DNA of 64,000 nucleotides from Lingula anatina (GCF_001039355.2 NW_019775003.1:66839-130838), one strand, 5' to 3'; shown: positions 10,439 through 25,300, counted from the first letter of the stretch. Numbers and translations are program-made. The notes: generated by a model from the letters alone, not told the origin.

Positions 10439-13400
10439 TTACGGCTCCAAAAGACTGTTAAGAAATTCCTCATAGGATATTTTTCCATCTAAATTCTTGT
10501 CAAACTCTGACATGATATGATATATATCTTCTTCAGAGACATTGAGTCCACAACTTTCCAAAACTCGACGGAATTCGATCACTTCTAGGTATCCACTGTT
10601 GTTCAAATCATTCTTCTTGAAAGCACGGCGCAGGCTCTTCCAATCCAGCAACAGCTGTAATAAAATGTCACATTTCATTACTTTAACTTAAAAACATCAA
10701 AATTTTAACATTTGAAATGATCATTCAATAAACTGGACTATCCAAACAACTTGATTGTACTGTATAGAGGTTGACAATGATGTATGAAAAATAATAATAA
10801 ACCAAAAGCTTATTCACAGTAGTATATATCTTGCATTGCGAGTACAGAGTAACAGCAAAAACATCAAAATTGTAAAAGATAGCATAGAACTAAATCCTTC
10901 AGCTTATTTCTGCTGACAATTGCCCACCTTTTCTCTGACCCTGTGCAGTGTGGGAACTAAGGTCAGTGTCTCCTCCTCTCCATTCTGTGTGCAAGCGTGG
11001 GTTAGAAAGCAAACAGCAACATTTGAAGTTAGTATAAAAAAACTGTGCAGACTATTTAAATACCATGTTTTGTACGGCTAACACATAAATTTGTTATTTA
11101 TTAATTCAAGTGTGATTTGATCAAATTAGTATTAGATATTTGCTGTTTTATTTACCCCAAACATTCAATGGGCATATTACAATACATACACATGTACATA
11201 TATTTTTGTTTGGTGCAATTTCTAGTGCCAACTATAACCTCACCAATCTTTTAGTGTAGACTAGATAAAAACTGCCACTCTTAGCCCAAAGTATGGTGAC
11301 AGTTTCACACAGAACACTTTTTCACACAAGCCACAGCCATGCAGTCATCTATCATATCATTTAACATATATCTTATCTTCTTTGCCAATGCTGCAGATAA
11401 AGCACATTATCACCTGTCACTGTCACAACATGCACAGTATCACCAGGTAAAATTTGTAACATGTTGCCCAGAACTTTGAGATTTAAACCATGTCACAAAG
11501 CATTCAGTTTCAACACAGTTTAAACAATGTCAAAATATACCTTTTGCCTTAGTTTATACATCCTGTTTTTATATGCTGACGGCACTGTTTGCTTCTTTGG
11601 TGTTTGTGGCTTTGGTGATTTGACAGCAAAAGCCTGGAGAAATTTCAGATAATGGAACCTGGAAAATTGTGAACATAAACTTAAATTCTTTTTCAAAAGA
11701 CATTTCATAGTGAGTAAAGAAAATAGTGTTGGAAGTGAATTTTGATAAATGGATATCTAAGAAACAAATACGTACAAAAGTATGATTTTGAAGGAATATC
11801 TGTCACTCCATGATTCCACAACACAGAGTTAATCAAGAGAGAGAGTGTGTGTCACTTACTGTCCATCTTTGTTCACATCATACTCCTGGCATAATTCTTT
11901 AAGTTCTTCTGCTGTCAGGTTGAAGCCAAGAGTGTTCATACATTCCTGGAAATTTTTGATAAATGAAATAAGGTGACGTTTATCATTATCAACAGGAACA
12001 TGGTTAAAAGCAAAAAAAAAAAAAAAAAAAAAACTTTATTCGATCACCAGTGTACACATTTATCCCTTATTCAGAATATCATGGCAACTATAAGTCAATT
12101 CTCTACCATTAACTTCACTTTAGTAAACATGGCTATGCTAGGGAATTTTACAGTTAGAAAAATGTCACATGAACCAGGTGCACTGTCACAAAATACAACA
12201 AAATACACACAATATACACAAAATACAACTCCTTCACTCCTGCACCTAGCAAACTGAGAGGTTATGCACTGTCACATTTTGTGCACTGTCATATTTAGTA
12301 AACTTTGACACCTTACACACTGTGACACAAACCACCTCACCCATCCTTACCTTCATTTCAGTACAAGGTACATATGCTGTGCCAACTGTGTCCAAGTTTT
12401 TAAAGATGAACTTCAGGTGTTCCCAGTTGGTCAAAACCTAGAATGAAACATAGGCATGTAATATGGAAATTATCCTAAACTGATAATAATCAAAACAAAG
12501 GATTAAAAAGTCTTAGAGATGCATTATTGTATACAAATATTATGTGAATTTTACAACTTAAGAGAACAACATTAAAGCAAATTTAGTTGTCTATAAAAGC
12601 TAGAATATCATTTGTCATATCCATTTTACTCATAGTCAAAGATTGTCTTTATTCTTCTCCTTTTTGCATGTACAGAAAGAACTATATAAATATAAGTCCG
12701 AAAAAAGATATGATTTCCTATTCAAGAAAAATGACATCCCAAGCTTACATCTGATTTGATCTTATTCATGAGTCCTTCCTTGCCTCCTGAATGTAGCTCA
12801 GTGGCAGCATTCTCTCTGGGCAGGAGAGTATCTAGCTTATTGTCACGCTCTTTTTGCTTCCTTTCTGCCTCAGCAGGAGTCAATTGGGAGGCTTTGCTTA
12901 CTAAAATTATATAGAAGTTACACTTTCAAAAATCTGCTCATTTAAAATCTGAGCAGAAATGGAAAAAGGAAATTGGAGTAAAATATAGATTAAGTCTATT
13001 GTTGCAGTTGCATTCTAGCCATGTCAATTCAATTAGAATTCAACTAGTGGTGAAGAATATTTTAACAAGTATCTCTGTGATTTTAGTTTTGAAAAAGGAT
13101 GGAAGCAAAATATGAGTACCTGGTGGTAAAGGTGTTCTACTTTCAGACTTCTCTGGAGATTTTACTAGACCATTTACTTTGACAAATTGTGCCATGAATT
13201 TACTCCATGTAGTGAGGTGATCCTCAAATAGTGGAATATCTTTCCATACCAGGTCTACCTCTTCTGGTCCAAATCCCAAGAATCTGAATAAAGATACAGG
13301 AATAAAAAGCAAATCCTGCCAAGTCATGATTGAAAATTACACCTATCATTTGCTCGTATGGTGTTAATACCAGAAATCTTAAATTGTTTAATACAACTAG

Positions 13401-14127
13401 AATTAAGAGTTGCCTAAATATAAAAAGAGAAAACTATCCTCTTGACTTTAAAGTAAGGCAAACCATGAATATGCATGAATATACAATTTAGTGCACAAGT
13501 AGAGACAGCTATTTATGGACTTTAAATTTTTCAATTGATGTCTTACTATTTTCACTTTTAATCAAAAGAAAATGTTTAAATTTTACACTTACTCCTTCAA
13601 GATGGCCCCCATCTGTTCTTTACTCAGTCTCCCTGTCTGTCTTCTGTCCATTTTTTTGTACAACTTTAAAAGCAAAAGTGTGAAAACACAGGTAAGTGAA
13701 TCAGAAATGCAGACTCCGTTAAATTAATGTTTAAATGGTAAGCGCATAAAATGGTTGGGTATAATTTTCAAAACTAACAATGTTTTTTTTCTAGTTTTAG
13801 ATTCTTCTGGGTTTGTGAAGGAACTTCACCTAACTTACCTTGTCAACTGCATGGAATTTTTCTTTTAACAGCTGCTTGATTTTTTTATTTAACTGTATGA
13901 AAATGAAAAAGAAGCAGATTTTAAAATAAAGTCATTGCATTAGAAAACATTCAATACTACAATCAATGATCTTTTTTAGATAATCCATTTTGTATCAAAG
14001 AACACCTGGTTTTCATGCTTGAAGTGAGATTTTTTGGGACAAACTCACAACTTCTTGCAGATTGTGGTTCACCATATTTGTGTTTTATGCAAACTAAACA
14101 TTAAATTTTCTCTGCCTGTGCCAAAAA

Positions 14128-14217
<90 letters not shown>

Positions 14218-15720
14218 AAAAGTTTCATCACCAGCACTCTCAGAAGTTCGGCTCTTTATTTCTTTTCAGTCTTGCTAATAAAAGCTAACCTCTTCCTTTC
14301 TTGTAGACCCTTTCTTAATATCTGCCACCTCTTCCCTCTCCTTGGCTTCTCTGAGCTGCTGTACTTCAGGAGGAGTTCTCATATCAGACACTTTCCTCTC
14401 AAGGAAACCTCCCACCGTCTTCTGGTTCCAACCACCTGGGGTACTGGATTGTATGCAATGGAATGAAAATTGTGGAATGAGTTGTAGATCATATGTGAAA
14501 GTTTTATCGTTAAAGAGACCAGAAAAGATGAAGTTTATTTCTGCTTAATGCAACTTTATTAATTTGATGCATTACAACTCCCCCTTAAAGATAAATTTTA
14601 AAGACAACGCATTTATGAATGCCACAACTTTTTGGCAAAAGATCCAAAGCTTTATTTTGTAAATTAAATATATCCCAAAGAAAAGTGGCTAAAAACACAA
14701 TTCCTCATCCCACAAACCTACTAATCTCAGAGAAACCTATAACTAACCTGCAAGCGAACTGTTCCAGAAATGTATTGTATGGGATCAAACCATCTGCATC
14801 TTGGCCTACTTCAGCTATCAATTTCTGCCACTCCCCATCAGATAGGGTCCTTTTTAGCACTTTCTGAATGGCATCCCTAAACTCATACTGTGGAATAACA
14901 CCCAACTCATACCTATCTGCTCCCCTAAATACACCAAAGCAAAATTAAGATAAATTTCAGTTTTATTGACTGGGCATTTTCTTTCAATTTTTTTTTCTAG
15001 CACCTTTTCTTGTTTAAACATTTGTTTCTACAGTCATGAAAAATCATGTGTTTGAGCAGTATGAAAGTTGTAATCAATACCTGAGGGACCCTATCAATGC
15101 CAGGAAGTCTTTGTGTAGGAACTCAACCAATCTGGCTTCCAGGTCTTCAGCCGTCATGTCCTCAGTGAGGGGAGGCAGGGCAGATCTGCTGAACCTGAAA
15201 CAAAGATGATGCAACACTGTGATTAATATGATGTCTGTAACTGCATGCTGGTTAGTTTATATGTGTTTTTACTTTATCAGTCTGTCAAATATTATTATTT
15301 GACTTCATTATTGTGATTTGAGTGACAGTGTGTTAGGTGTGAAATGCTTAGTGCGGGGATGCTTTAGTTGTGACAGTGTGTTATGTGTGAAATACTAAAT
15401 GTTAAAGTGAGGAATTCTTCAGTTATGACACATGAAATGGCCCTGAATTGTACTTACACATGGAAGGAATCATTGACCACTCTGGACAGCAAGCTTTGAT
15501 TTGATTTGTTCATATATTTCAACAGCAGTTCATTATAGTTTAGCTGACCCTGCATGGTTCGGACGTGACACCTTTAAAGCAAACAGATGTGTGGTTAGTG
15601 TACATGAAGATCAGGAATGGTGCATCTGAAAGGTTTACAGTCATGAAATGATAACAATAATTTGATGCCGTGTAGGGACCACTACACTGTTACACTCAAT
15701 ACAATCACAACAAATGTATC

Positions 15721-15769
<49 letters not shown>

Positions 15770-18700
15770 ACAATCTACCATTCCAAATACTGTTACAGCT
15801 AATAGCCATGGGTAACCCACTGTCATATCTAACAAGCAGCTAGTACAACTAACACAATCAAATCTGCTTGTGGCATTTAAATTCGTATACCTGGCCAGGA
15901 AGCTTTCTAGCTCAATGGAAGATATAGGAAAGCCAAATGCATGCAGAACTTTCTTCAGGTCTATACGTGCTATGTGACCATCACCAAGGAAATCAAACAG
16001 TCTGCATCCCAACAATAGGGAGGTGTAGTTTTGTTCAAACTGGAAAAAGAGATATACTTCATGGTCATACAATAATATATCATCTTTTACTACTTCATTT
16101 GTTTAAAAAATATTTCAGCATTCTGTTGTTGACTAAGATTTAAGATCATTACACTGTACTTTAAATTGCATTTTATGTAACTTATACATTGCAGGGTTTT
16201 CATCAAACTTTGAACTTGGTTTATCTAAGTCCTGACTGAAAAATGCATATGGCAAACAAGTCACTGAGTGTGACTACTCTTATATCAAAAAGTGATGTCA
16301 CTTTTATTGCATATGGGCCAAATTATACTAACATTTTTACCATCAAAAAGATAAAATTAAACCAACCTGATAATGCAGACAATCCACAACACTCTCAAGT
16401 TTTGGTGTTTCCCTCCTTTTGTTGACGACAGTCTTTATTTTCCTCTCAGCTGTCTCCTTTCTCCTGGCCCTGTCTTTCTCATATGCCTGCTGATCTAACA
16501 CCTCCTCTTTAGGATCAGAAGCACCTTGTCTCATCTTTGGTCCATCATCTACACCAATCACTTTCTTGAAATTGGACAGTTTGATCCCACCAGTGCCTTC
16601 TAAATTAAGTCTAATATAAAATGTAATTGATTCAAATTCACAAATATGAAAGGCACTTCCTGTACATTCAAAATAATCATTGGAAAAAAAAAAAACAGCA
16701 TGTGATGTATTGCCATCCTGAAGTAGCTTTAATCACAACAACATGAAATAATCCCTTTGTTTTTTTTTTTAATGTGATTTTCTTACAATAGATAACTTTC
16801 TTTTCTGTAGAAATAGAACATTCAACCATAAAAATGTAAGGGATAGATTTATGTGCACTCATAAACTGTTTGTAAATTCTACGCCTGAATGATTTCTCAA
16901 ATACTTCGGAACTATCCAACTGCATTAGCAACCAACTACATCAATGCAGTCCATTACTTCACTTTTCAAATTTACTTTCTAGAGACAAAAATCAATAGCT
17001 AGTCCATTTTCATTTCACCTGAGTAGTGAGAAGTGAATCAATCTCTACGCTTCAGTACTCTATGTGATTACACTTTAACTTTCAGCTTTATGCACCATGC
17101 AAATTCTCATAATTAATCAAAATGGTCTTGTCAAACAACCTGTAACTGGAAGGAACACTCCAAAAAGGATATTTGAATGACACATCCTTTTATCAGGTCA
17201 ATAATATGTAAATTATACACCACGTGTTATTAATGGATCTTTAAACACATGTGACCAGCTGTAAGCAAAACTGATAAGATCTATCAATGAAAATCCCTGC
17301 AAGGTTTTGGCCTTAAAGAAATGAAAAATTAAAGTATTTATTATAGGAGAGAGGGAGAACCATAGATATCAAAGATGCCCCAAACTTCAATCATGGTTTT
17401 CAATCATGGTTTCTGTTTATTAAAGCTACATGTATCTTACCTATCCCATAATTTCTTGAACTCATCATCAAAAAATCTCATGCCGAGGGCAGCCATGGCC
17501 TCTCTTAGCTGTGGTGGCACTATAATCCCACGGGATTCAAAGCATGCAGGAGGCAGAATACGAGACAAATTGAGCTTCCTGTAAGCCAAAGATTTTTCAA
17601 TATCTTAGCACAAGTACTGAAAAAACAGTGATTAATCACTTGGTTTTTCATTATCAAACAACTCCATTGCAAGTTACAATTATTACATGATTTTTCATGC
17701 CTAAAAAAGTATTTCAATTACACTGGTAGATCCTGGATTTTGATAAGTGGTAAAATACTGTTTTGTCTTGCTTTGTTTAGCACACTTGTAATGAAAAACT
17801 ACATGTAGTATGTTTTAGGCTATGGATGGGTTTAGAAAAAAATACTGTCTTCATGTACATGTTTTGGATAACAGATGAATTTTCAGTTCTAACTGGTTCA
17901 CTAACTAAATTCCTTTGCATTTACACAAATGTCATTTTACCAATGATGTCATAATTGTGATTTTGGGATTAAAAAAAGCAAAATCCCCAGTTTATCAAAT
18001 TTCTCCTTTACCTGAGCATTCATGAACACTGTTTCAAAGCCAATTTAATGACACTACTGAGTACTTCAAATCCCTGCCAGGGATTTTTCTTTAAAGCTTT
18101 GGTCAGAATTTATCATTTGAAAGGCAAAATAATACCTTTGTTCAATGAATCATTGTAATTAAGTTCTCATAATTCCATGACAAAAAACTTTCAAACCAAA
18201 ATGACGGCATGGGATAGAAGCCCATACCTTTGTTGGCAACTATGCCAAATTTTGTGATAAGATCTCATTGAGGGATGAAGTTACACCCCATACCAATTGC
18301 TATCTCACCTCAAAATGGAAAGCTGTTAAAATGATGATAAATGCATTGAGGTCCTTATATTTATGCTCAGCAATGAGAAATATAAACGTGAATTTATTAT
18401 ATTTTAGTGTAGGTATTTATTGTTTTTTAATTAGCAAAATGGTAGATGTATTACTAAATAATTAGATGCACAAAAAATCATCTTTGGTATTTTGATGATT
18501 GTAAAACCTGAAACCAAAAGGGGAGAGAGAGAGAGAGAGAGAGATAGAGAAAGAGAGAGAGAGAGAGAGAGAGAAGGAGGGCATGTCCTCTCTATTCCCC
18601 CTCTTGGTTCCACTTATGCAATTATGAACACATTAATGTACATTTTAATAAACAAAATTAAATTTGAAAGCAAAAACCATGAATTAAATTTTGAAAAAAA

Positions 18701-20671
18701 AAAAATAATTATTTGATTTTGAAAATTACCATATTCCTTAAAGTGACAATTTTTCCTTACCCCATTTTGGCTTTCTCTCTCAGAATCATCATGCAGTGTG
18801 CTGCTGTAGAGAACTCGTTGTTTTGATGAATACTGGTACTTAATAAATTAACAGAAGTGTGGCCTCTAGGTCCCAAAGTTATTATCTCTTTCTGGTGTGC
18901 AGGGGCCAACCATTCTCTCTGTACAGTCTGAAAGAGGGCAATTATTATTATTATTATTATTTTTTGGGGGGGGGGGGGAGGGGCGGCGGGCCTTTTCTAT
19001 AGATATACCACACAGTCTGTTTTAGCTTAGATTTATTTTAATTGAATTCAATGCAAATTTAATTAACAAAACTGAATGTAACTGCAGCCAAATGCTAAAC
19101 CTTCTTAAAAGATGACTTCCAGAAAAAAAAACTCTCATTCATTCTGCAGAAATTTTGAACTGGATTAAAGATGCATAAGCATAATCTGCATAAGCATAGA
19201 ATTAATGAACAGATAATTTTGGATTCCTGAGTTATCATGGTATAAGTAATTAATTAAAAGCATTTACCTCATTGTCCTTGAAACATGAGATAAAATCATC
19301 AAATGAAATAGACTTTTTGTGCCCTAGACCCAATCTGGAAAAAAGAGGATATTTGAAGTAATAATCAATAAAAAAAGATAAAAGACATTCTCCAGTTAAT
19401 TTTTCTTTTGCAACACAATGCAAAAATCTTTACAAGACATTGAAAAGAAAACATGTATAAAATTTTACACTTGGGCAATGATGCCTTGCAGACATATTGC
19501 AAATTTAAACAACAGTGTCTTCATATTATCTGTTTTTTGAAAGTAAAGGTCATAAAATATTTAGATTTTTTTTTTTTTGCTGGTAAAAAAGTTTTGTTTG
19601 TGTGACAATTGGGACCTTCCATCTGGGAGAAGCAAAACAAACCAACAATAAAACCAGAAATTGCATTTCCAACTTCCAGTTTGAAAAACTCCAGCCCAAT
19701 CAATTCCCCAGCAGACACGGTTCAGGAAGTCACATAGAACACGTCATACACATTAGCAATTGATTTCCCAACATAGCAACATATAAACACCCCACGCTGG
19801 GTTGGCAAGAAACTGAGACTGAGAAACAGAACTTTGTACACATTTCCTCTAACACTGCCCCAAGGTTTCTTTTGTGGGATAACAATATGTTAAGCTGGTT
19901 TCCATATAACGATCATTCAATCTATTCAAGCAATCTGCAGATCCTAAGTACATTTGGCAATCAAGGGATTTGTATATAAAATCAATAAAATGTTTGATTT
20001 AACTATTTCATTTAGAGTCCCCATAATTGGTACCATTTAAATCACAGAATATAAAAAAATATAATACAGACGACAGCAAAAAAAAAAAAAAAAGTTAAGT
20101 TATCTCAAACCCTCAGTCCATATTTTTAAGTCTAAATATCAAAACTTGGGAATGAAATAATTCATGTCACATGTTCCATATAGATTTTCTCAGCATTCTC
20201 AAATATTACTTAACTCATTACTCAAAACATCCAGACCCATGTGCATTAAAATCTGTAAACCAAACATTAAACCATCAAGAATATTTCACAGCCTGTACCT
20301 ACCTTTTCAACACTTTTGGAAATTGCTCTTGTTGTAGGTGCCCACATAGTATCAACAGGATTCTGTACAAAGCCTCCCTGAATGGAAAGTTGTAAACATA
20401 TATTTTTATAAATGATTAAGATAAAGACTGCTGAGTTCACTTTTCACAAATAAATATTTGATATCATTGAAAATTCATGCAAAAGTTAGGCACTTCAATA
20501 AATATATAAACTGTTCCTGTTACTCTGTCAATTAAATGCATCCTGGATTTTTCAAGAACTTAACAAAAAATTAAAAACACAATTATTTTCCTTTATCTGC
20601 ACACTTACTGTGGCTTATGTGTTATCAACATTATAGAGGTCAACATCTTCCTCTTGTCCAAACAAGTGCGT

Positions 20672-20707
<36 letters not shown>

Positions 20708-22342
20708 GCACACGCGCATGCACAATGATCTTACCTGGAGACAACTCCCTGTCCTGTAGGGTCATTTGATTTAAAGAGATGCCTTAATGCGTGAAACCCT
20801 GTCTTCAGTTTTTCATTGATAAGGTCTTTTACCTAAAAATATAGATTACATAGATTACAGATGCGTTACTGTGAGAGACCCTGTCTTTTCTTTCTCATCT
20901 CTCTGTATACTTCAATATATATTATATATGAATATGAATATGAACACTTTTTGATTAATGTTTTTGGTAAATGTACATGTTTCTTTTACATAACTTATAA
21001 CATTTAAACTGCTTCAGTATTATTAAAAGAAAAATTTTTGGGGGGGAGATATTAATGCATGGGAAAACAGGGGCAGATTGAGTAATTTCCTTCTTTTATT
21101 TACTTACTGTGATTTGTTGAAAACAGAGGCAGATTGAGGCTGTCTTCTGGGTCTTCAGGAAGACATTCAGATTTTCAAGTTTACATTGATATGTATCTAA
21201 TTTTTTCTGTCAGAATACATTCAAAAATAGAGAATAGATCAACAAAGATTATTTGGAAGACTGTCAGAAAATATCTATGGATCCACCCCTGCAGAAAATG
21301 CATTATAATTTGCTAATAATTAGCTGCAGCACCTTAAAGCTGACATCTATATTAATTGTCTTAGAAGTGACATTTACCTCTTCAGAACCATCTTTGTTAT
21401 TTTGTTGAAAACTGTCTTCCGATTCTTCTACTTTTGATTCCCCACCTGGGATAAAAGATTAACATGAAGCTAATTTACAAGGTTGTTATAAACATTTTAT
21501 GGAGGATACATATAAAGTCTGAGTAATTTCCTTCTTTTATTTACTTACTGTGATTTGTTGAAAACAGGGGCAGATTGAGGCCGTCTTCTGGGTCTTCAGG
21601 AAGACGTTCAGATTTTCAAGTTTACATTGATAGGTATCTAATTTTTTTAACGTGAAGGCATTATTAGAATCTGTCTTAATTTTTTCTTTGCATTTCCTCT
21701 TTTGAGAAAAAAAATGAGAAAGATCGCGAAAAGTTCTGGTATGTCCATTTACTTTTTAAAAGTAAATGCCCCCCTTCCCCACTTGCCCCCCTTCCCCACC
21801 TCAAACACATAAATGGACACATATGAAAGATTTAAAACGACAATGTTTAATTTCAATAAATTAATAAAATCACTTGTCTATGCTTCAAACAGTTTAAAAG
21901 AAGGGGGAAAAGCTAAATTTTAAGTTACTAAATCTTCTATAAAATATTTAATTCAAGTAAATATATAAGATATAGTTATATTCCGTAAAATACTAGTATC
22001 TGAAATATTAACTAAAACTTATTAAATCTGTGTTCGTACAAATATAAAAGAAAATGCCTTTATCTGTATTAATTTCAAGAGATAATCATAAAAAAGCTGC
22101 AGTAACCCACCAGGCGGCCAAGACATCACTCTGTGGTGCTTCCTTGGTTTCTCAGTCGTCCTCAAAGGCATGCTTGGAAGAGTGGCGTGCCTCGAAAGCG
22201 CATGAGGGTGTCTAGGGCTTTGCCGTGAAGAGCCTCGGACAGTGAGCTCGTTGTTGTCAAGCCTTGACGCAGGATGCGAAATCACAGGCAGGGTGGACCG
22301 TCTCGGTCCCATTGCGGGCCGCGACTGTGTCTCCAAAGCCAT
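10439..22342 (-). CDS. Multi-EF-hand protein, EFCAB6-like
   Basis: Coding exons in transcript order: 22111-22342, 21378-21445, 20735-20832, 20303-20377, 19268-19334, 18761-18927, 17441-17578, 16367-16610, 15891-16039, 15458-15571, 15081-15194, 14748-14924, 14290-14443, 13839-13892, 13593-13663, 13120-13283, 12749-12900, 12351-12437, 11860-11945, 11541-11658, 10928-10984, 10439-10654; 933 residues. The ATG at 22342 is the first in frame after an upstream stop. The protein is a string of EF-hand-like helix-loop-helix units (FKSNDPTGQGVVSREAL, FDFLGDGHIARIDL, MDRRQTGRLSKEQM, YDVNKDGQFHYLKF). Only the last two loops (DLNNSGYLEVIE, DKNLDGKISYEE) have all canonical ligands; most others have lost them. 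A basic-acidic coiled stretch follows in the exon at 16367-16610. The best match I can name is EFCAB6 (DJ-1-binding protein), but this is shorter than the ~1,500-residue human form. The acceptor at 14444 is the least certain junction. Confidence 0.75.
14145..14214. repeat. (AT)n microsatellite with flanking poly-A
   Basis: About 35 AT dinucleotides preceded by a ~22 A run, in an intron of the EF-hand gene. The poly-A-then-AT layout resembles a decayed retroposon tail. Confidence 0.95.
15724..15767. repeat. (TA)n microsatellite
   Basis: About 22 TA dinucleotides in an EF-hand gene intron. Confidence 0.95.
18523..18574. repeat. (GA)n microsatellite
   Basis: GA repeats with two interruptions, in an EF-hand gene intron. 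Confidence 0.95.
20673..20704. repeat. (CA)n microsatellite
   Basis: About 16 CA units, about 30 bases from the donor side of the exon at 20735-20832. Confidence 0.95.
21079..21645. repeat. ~127 bp direct repeat flanking an exon
   Basis: The block at 21079-21205 recurs at 21519-21645 with only a few substitutions (a 440 bp offset). Exon 2 of the EF-hand gene (21378-21445) lies between the copies. Each copy carries a consensus minus-strand donor (cacagtaagt) behind an open reading stretch (LPEDPEDxLNLPLFSTNH), but I find no acceptor that fits the phase, so no exon is called here. Confidence 0.85.
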
Positions 22343-25300
22343 GTTTTGAACAAAATGTTCAGGAGTTACTTGCTTTTTCCAATCACGATGAACTTCCAGT
22401 CGGCGCAAAGCTGCCGTCCAGCTCTTGTGCGAAACTTAAGTGATCTCTCATTAAATATTAATTCCTCGGATCCCTAACGCGATTTTGATTGCACACGCAT
22501 TAGCTGCTTTGTAAAGGGAAGTCTACAATTGGGAACAATTATCCGCTAATTCAATAGTCCACAACTTATCGACACGTGAAAGCCACTTGGAAACTGCAAA
22601 CACAAAGGTCACGTGAACAAATAAGGTCAGGGGTCATGTCGAGCTAGTTGGCAAATATTGCTTTAAACTTTCGGGGGTCATGCATATTTATTGTGTCACT
22701 TGAAATGGAACTGCATTTAATGTGCTACAGAATGAAACGAACACAGCGCACTTGTTAAATAAATTCACGTGTCAGTTTTAGAATACGACAAACGACGTTT
22801 TTTTTAGTTGTGATTTGCATAGGTAAATGTACATTTACAGCAGGTACGTACTAGTACTTACATTAAGGTACACTAAGGAATAAAAGGATAACTCCTTGGT
22901 AACATGTACATTTTAGCTTGAGGAATAAGAGACAACTTGTGCATGTTTGATTAGCCTAGATGTAAGAGTTATGAAACGCACGCAATGCACCAGTTTAACA
23001 ACTTGTGTTTTTTTAATCTTCAGAGGTCTTTTATTGGAGAAAACCTAATTTCAAACCGAAACAAAATGCTTTATCAAGTATAGTAATTCTTTCATGGTGT
23101 AAAGTAACATGAGTTTGTATGGATTGGTACACTAATATAGAATTTTGGAAACAAAACTTAATGCTGATCTTTTCAGTGATATACCTGTATACACACAAGA
23201 TCTTGACTTAACAACAAATACATTGAAAATAACAAAATAAAACAAAAAATATTCTTCGAATGAAAGAACATAAAATGAATTTTTAAAAATGTCAAGTTAT
23301 ATAGAAGGGCTGTTTATTTAATAGAAAACAATCAAGTACAGTGACATTTTAAAATAAACACATGAGCCAAATTGAAAAAGAACACTTGTTTTCCAAAACT
23401 TATAAAGATTTTCAAAAATGTAGAAACATGTTTAAGGATAAAACATTTTTTCACAGCCTTATAACAATAATAACTCACACTGAATACCTACTAGTAGAAA
23501 TTAAGTTACCAGAAGACTTCAATTGCCGTTTCCAGTGGCAGACACTTCAACAACAGCTCCTAAAGAAAGAACTGCTGTAATAACAGATCACATTCTACCT
23601 TGACATCAAAATCTAATTAAATAATAATAATAATAATAAATAAAAAAAAAATTGGGGGAAGATTTACGAGGAAGGGGGACAGGGATGGATCCACTCATTG
23701 ACATCTTTTTTTTATCAGTTTTTAACAGTCCAGCTACATAATTATGACATAACATACCTCTGCATGCTTACATTAACAAGATATCAACTTTATAGATAAA
23801 CTTCTCAAAAATAATTATAAAAGAGAATTGCATAACAGGTTAAATGCAAGAAATCCATGATCGTTTCGATTATTCATATATATATATATATACATAACCA
23901 GACCCTTAAAGACTCAGTTTCAAAAGTTGATTAATGATATGCTTGGGATATACTTAGCTATAATATAAGGGCAACTTCAGAAAAATCCATGTTGTTTAAA
24001 AAACACAAAACTTTGGGGGTAGTTTAAGGTCTTAAATGCAATATAAAACTTCAATAAACCATTTCTCATTTTTGGTCACTATTCACACATTTTGTTTCTT
24101 TTTTTCTTTTTTTTTTTTTTTTTATAGCCCCTTTTGCAGATATCTTCAACTGGTTGACTTCACTAAGGGTGCATTCCCAGAGATTTAGATCGATCCAGAG
24201 ATTTAGATTTAGATCGACCTGGGGGTTCATGCTAAATTGCAGTCAGCCGAGCATGCACCATAGTTAATTACCCCCTTACAGCTTTTAGGAGGCGGGACAG
24301 ACGCTTAAGCCGGCTAAGCTGACAGTAATCTAGTGAGACTCCCCACAGGGATAGATCGATCTAAAATCTATGGGAATGGGGTCTTAGAAAGAACCCTTTT
24401 ACCCTTATGAGGGCATTGGTTGTTTGGAAAGTGAACAGGTTTTCTTTTTGTATAAAAACTTAGCAACAGGGAGGTTTCACAAACCAATGTTTAAATACTT
24501 ATTGTTTGAAATTTTTTGGAAAGTGAAGATATATTTATTCATTTGAATGCCTTACTGACTGCTTATTTCCAGTGAAAGGGTAGAAATTACGTAGTCAACT
24601 GAGCACCTTTTAACACTTTAGGAATCCTAATGTTTTCATGGGTGTATTTTGTTAAGCAAGCAAAATAGCTCTAAAAAGTAATTACTAGGCTTTTTGGGCT
24701 TCTTTTTTGTTCTTCTTCATCTGCGAAATCTCCCTATCACCACATCATTTCACAATTAAAATGGTAAAAATGTCATATTTTCATAACCACATTTATAATA
24801 AATGACACTATTTTTAACTGATTAATTTTTTGAAAAGTCTCCTTCCAATCAAAGTTCTGATTGAACTCTTCAGTCCCTTCATAATTAAGTATTGAAAATG
24901 AACCTCAAACAGTGTGGTATACATGTGAAAGATGGAAACCAGCTGCATAGATGTCTAAACTATTAATTTACTAACTACATTTACATACCTTGTAGATCAA
25001 GTTTTAGCTTGATCCCTTATATCTGCAATAAGATTTAAAAGATGCCTTATAAATAGACAGTATGTTTTTAAAACATACGCAAAATTCAGTTATTTCTTGG
25101 TGTGCATCAACCTGAAGGTTTTCTAATTGACATCAAACAAAAGAATAAATAAAATGGGTACACTAAACACATATAAACACACATGATACAAAAATCATCA
25201 AAAGCATATATGCTTGCTTATAACATTGCAATAATCCAGGTTTTAACTATTACAAAGCATAATGACCAGAACTTATGACACACATTAAAACAAGAAAAGA

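Noticed and set aside
15320-15402. Short direct repeat (gtgacagtgtgtta-gtgtgaaat) in an EF-hand gene intron
   Set aside because: Two short copies only, with no further structure; treated as background slippage.
22343-22408. Upstream extension of the EF-hand protein beyond the ATG at 22342
   Set aside because: The extension begins at TTG and an in-frame stop lies just upstream; no ATG is available before 22342.
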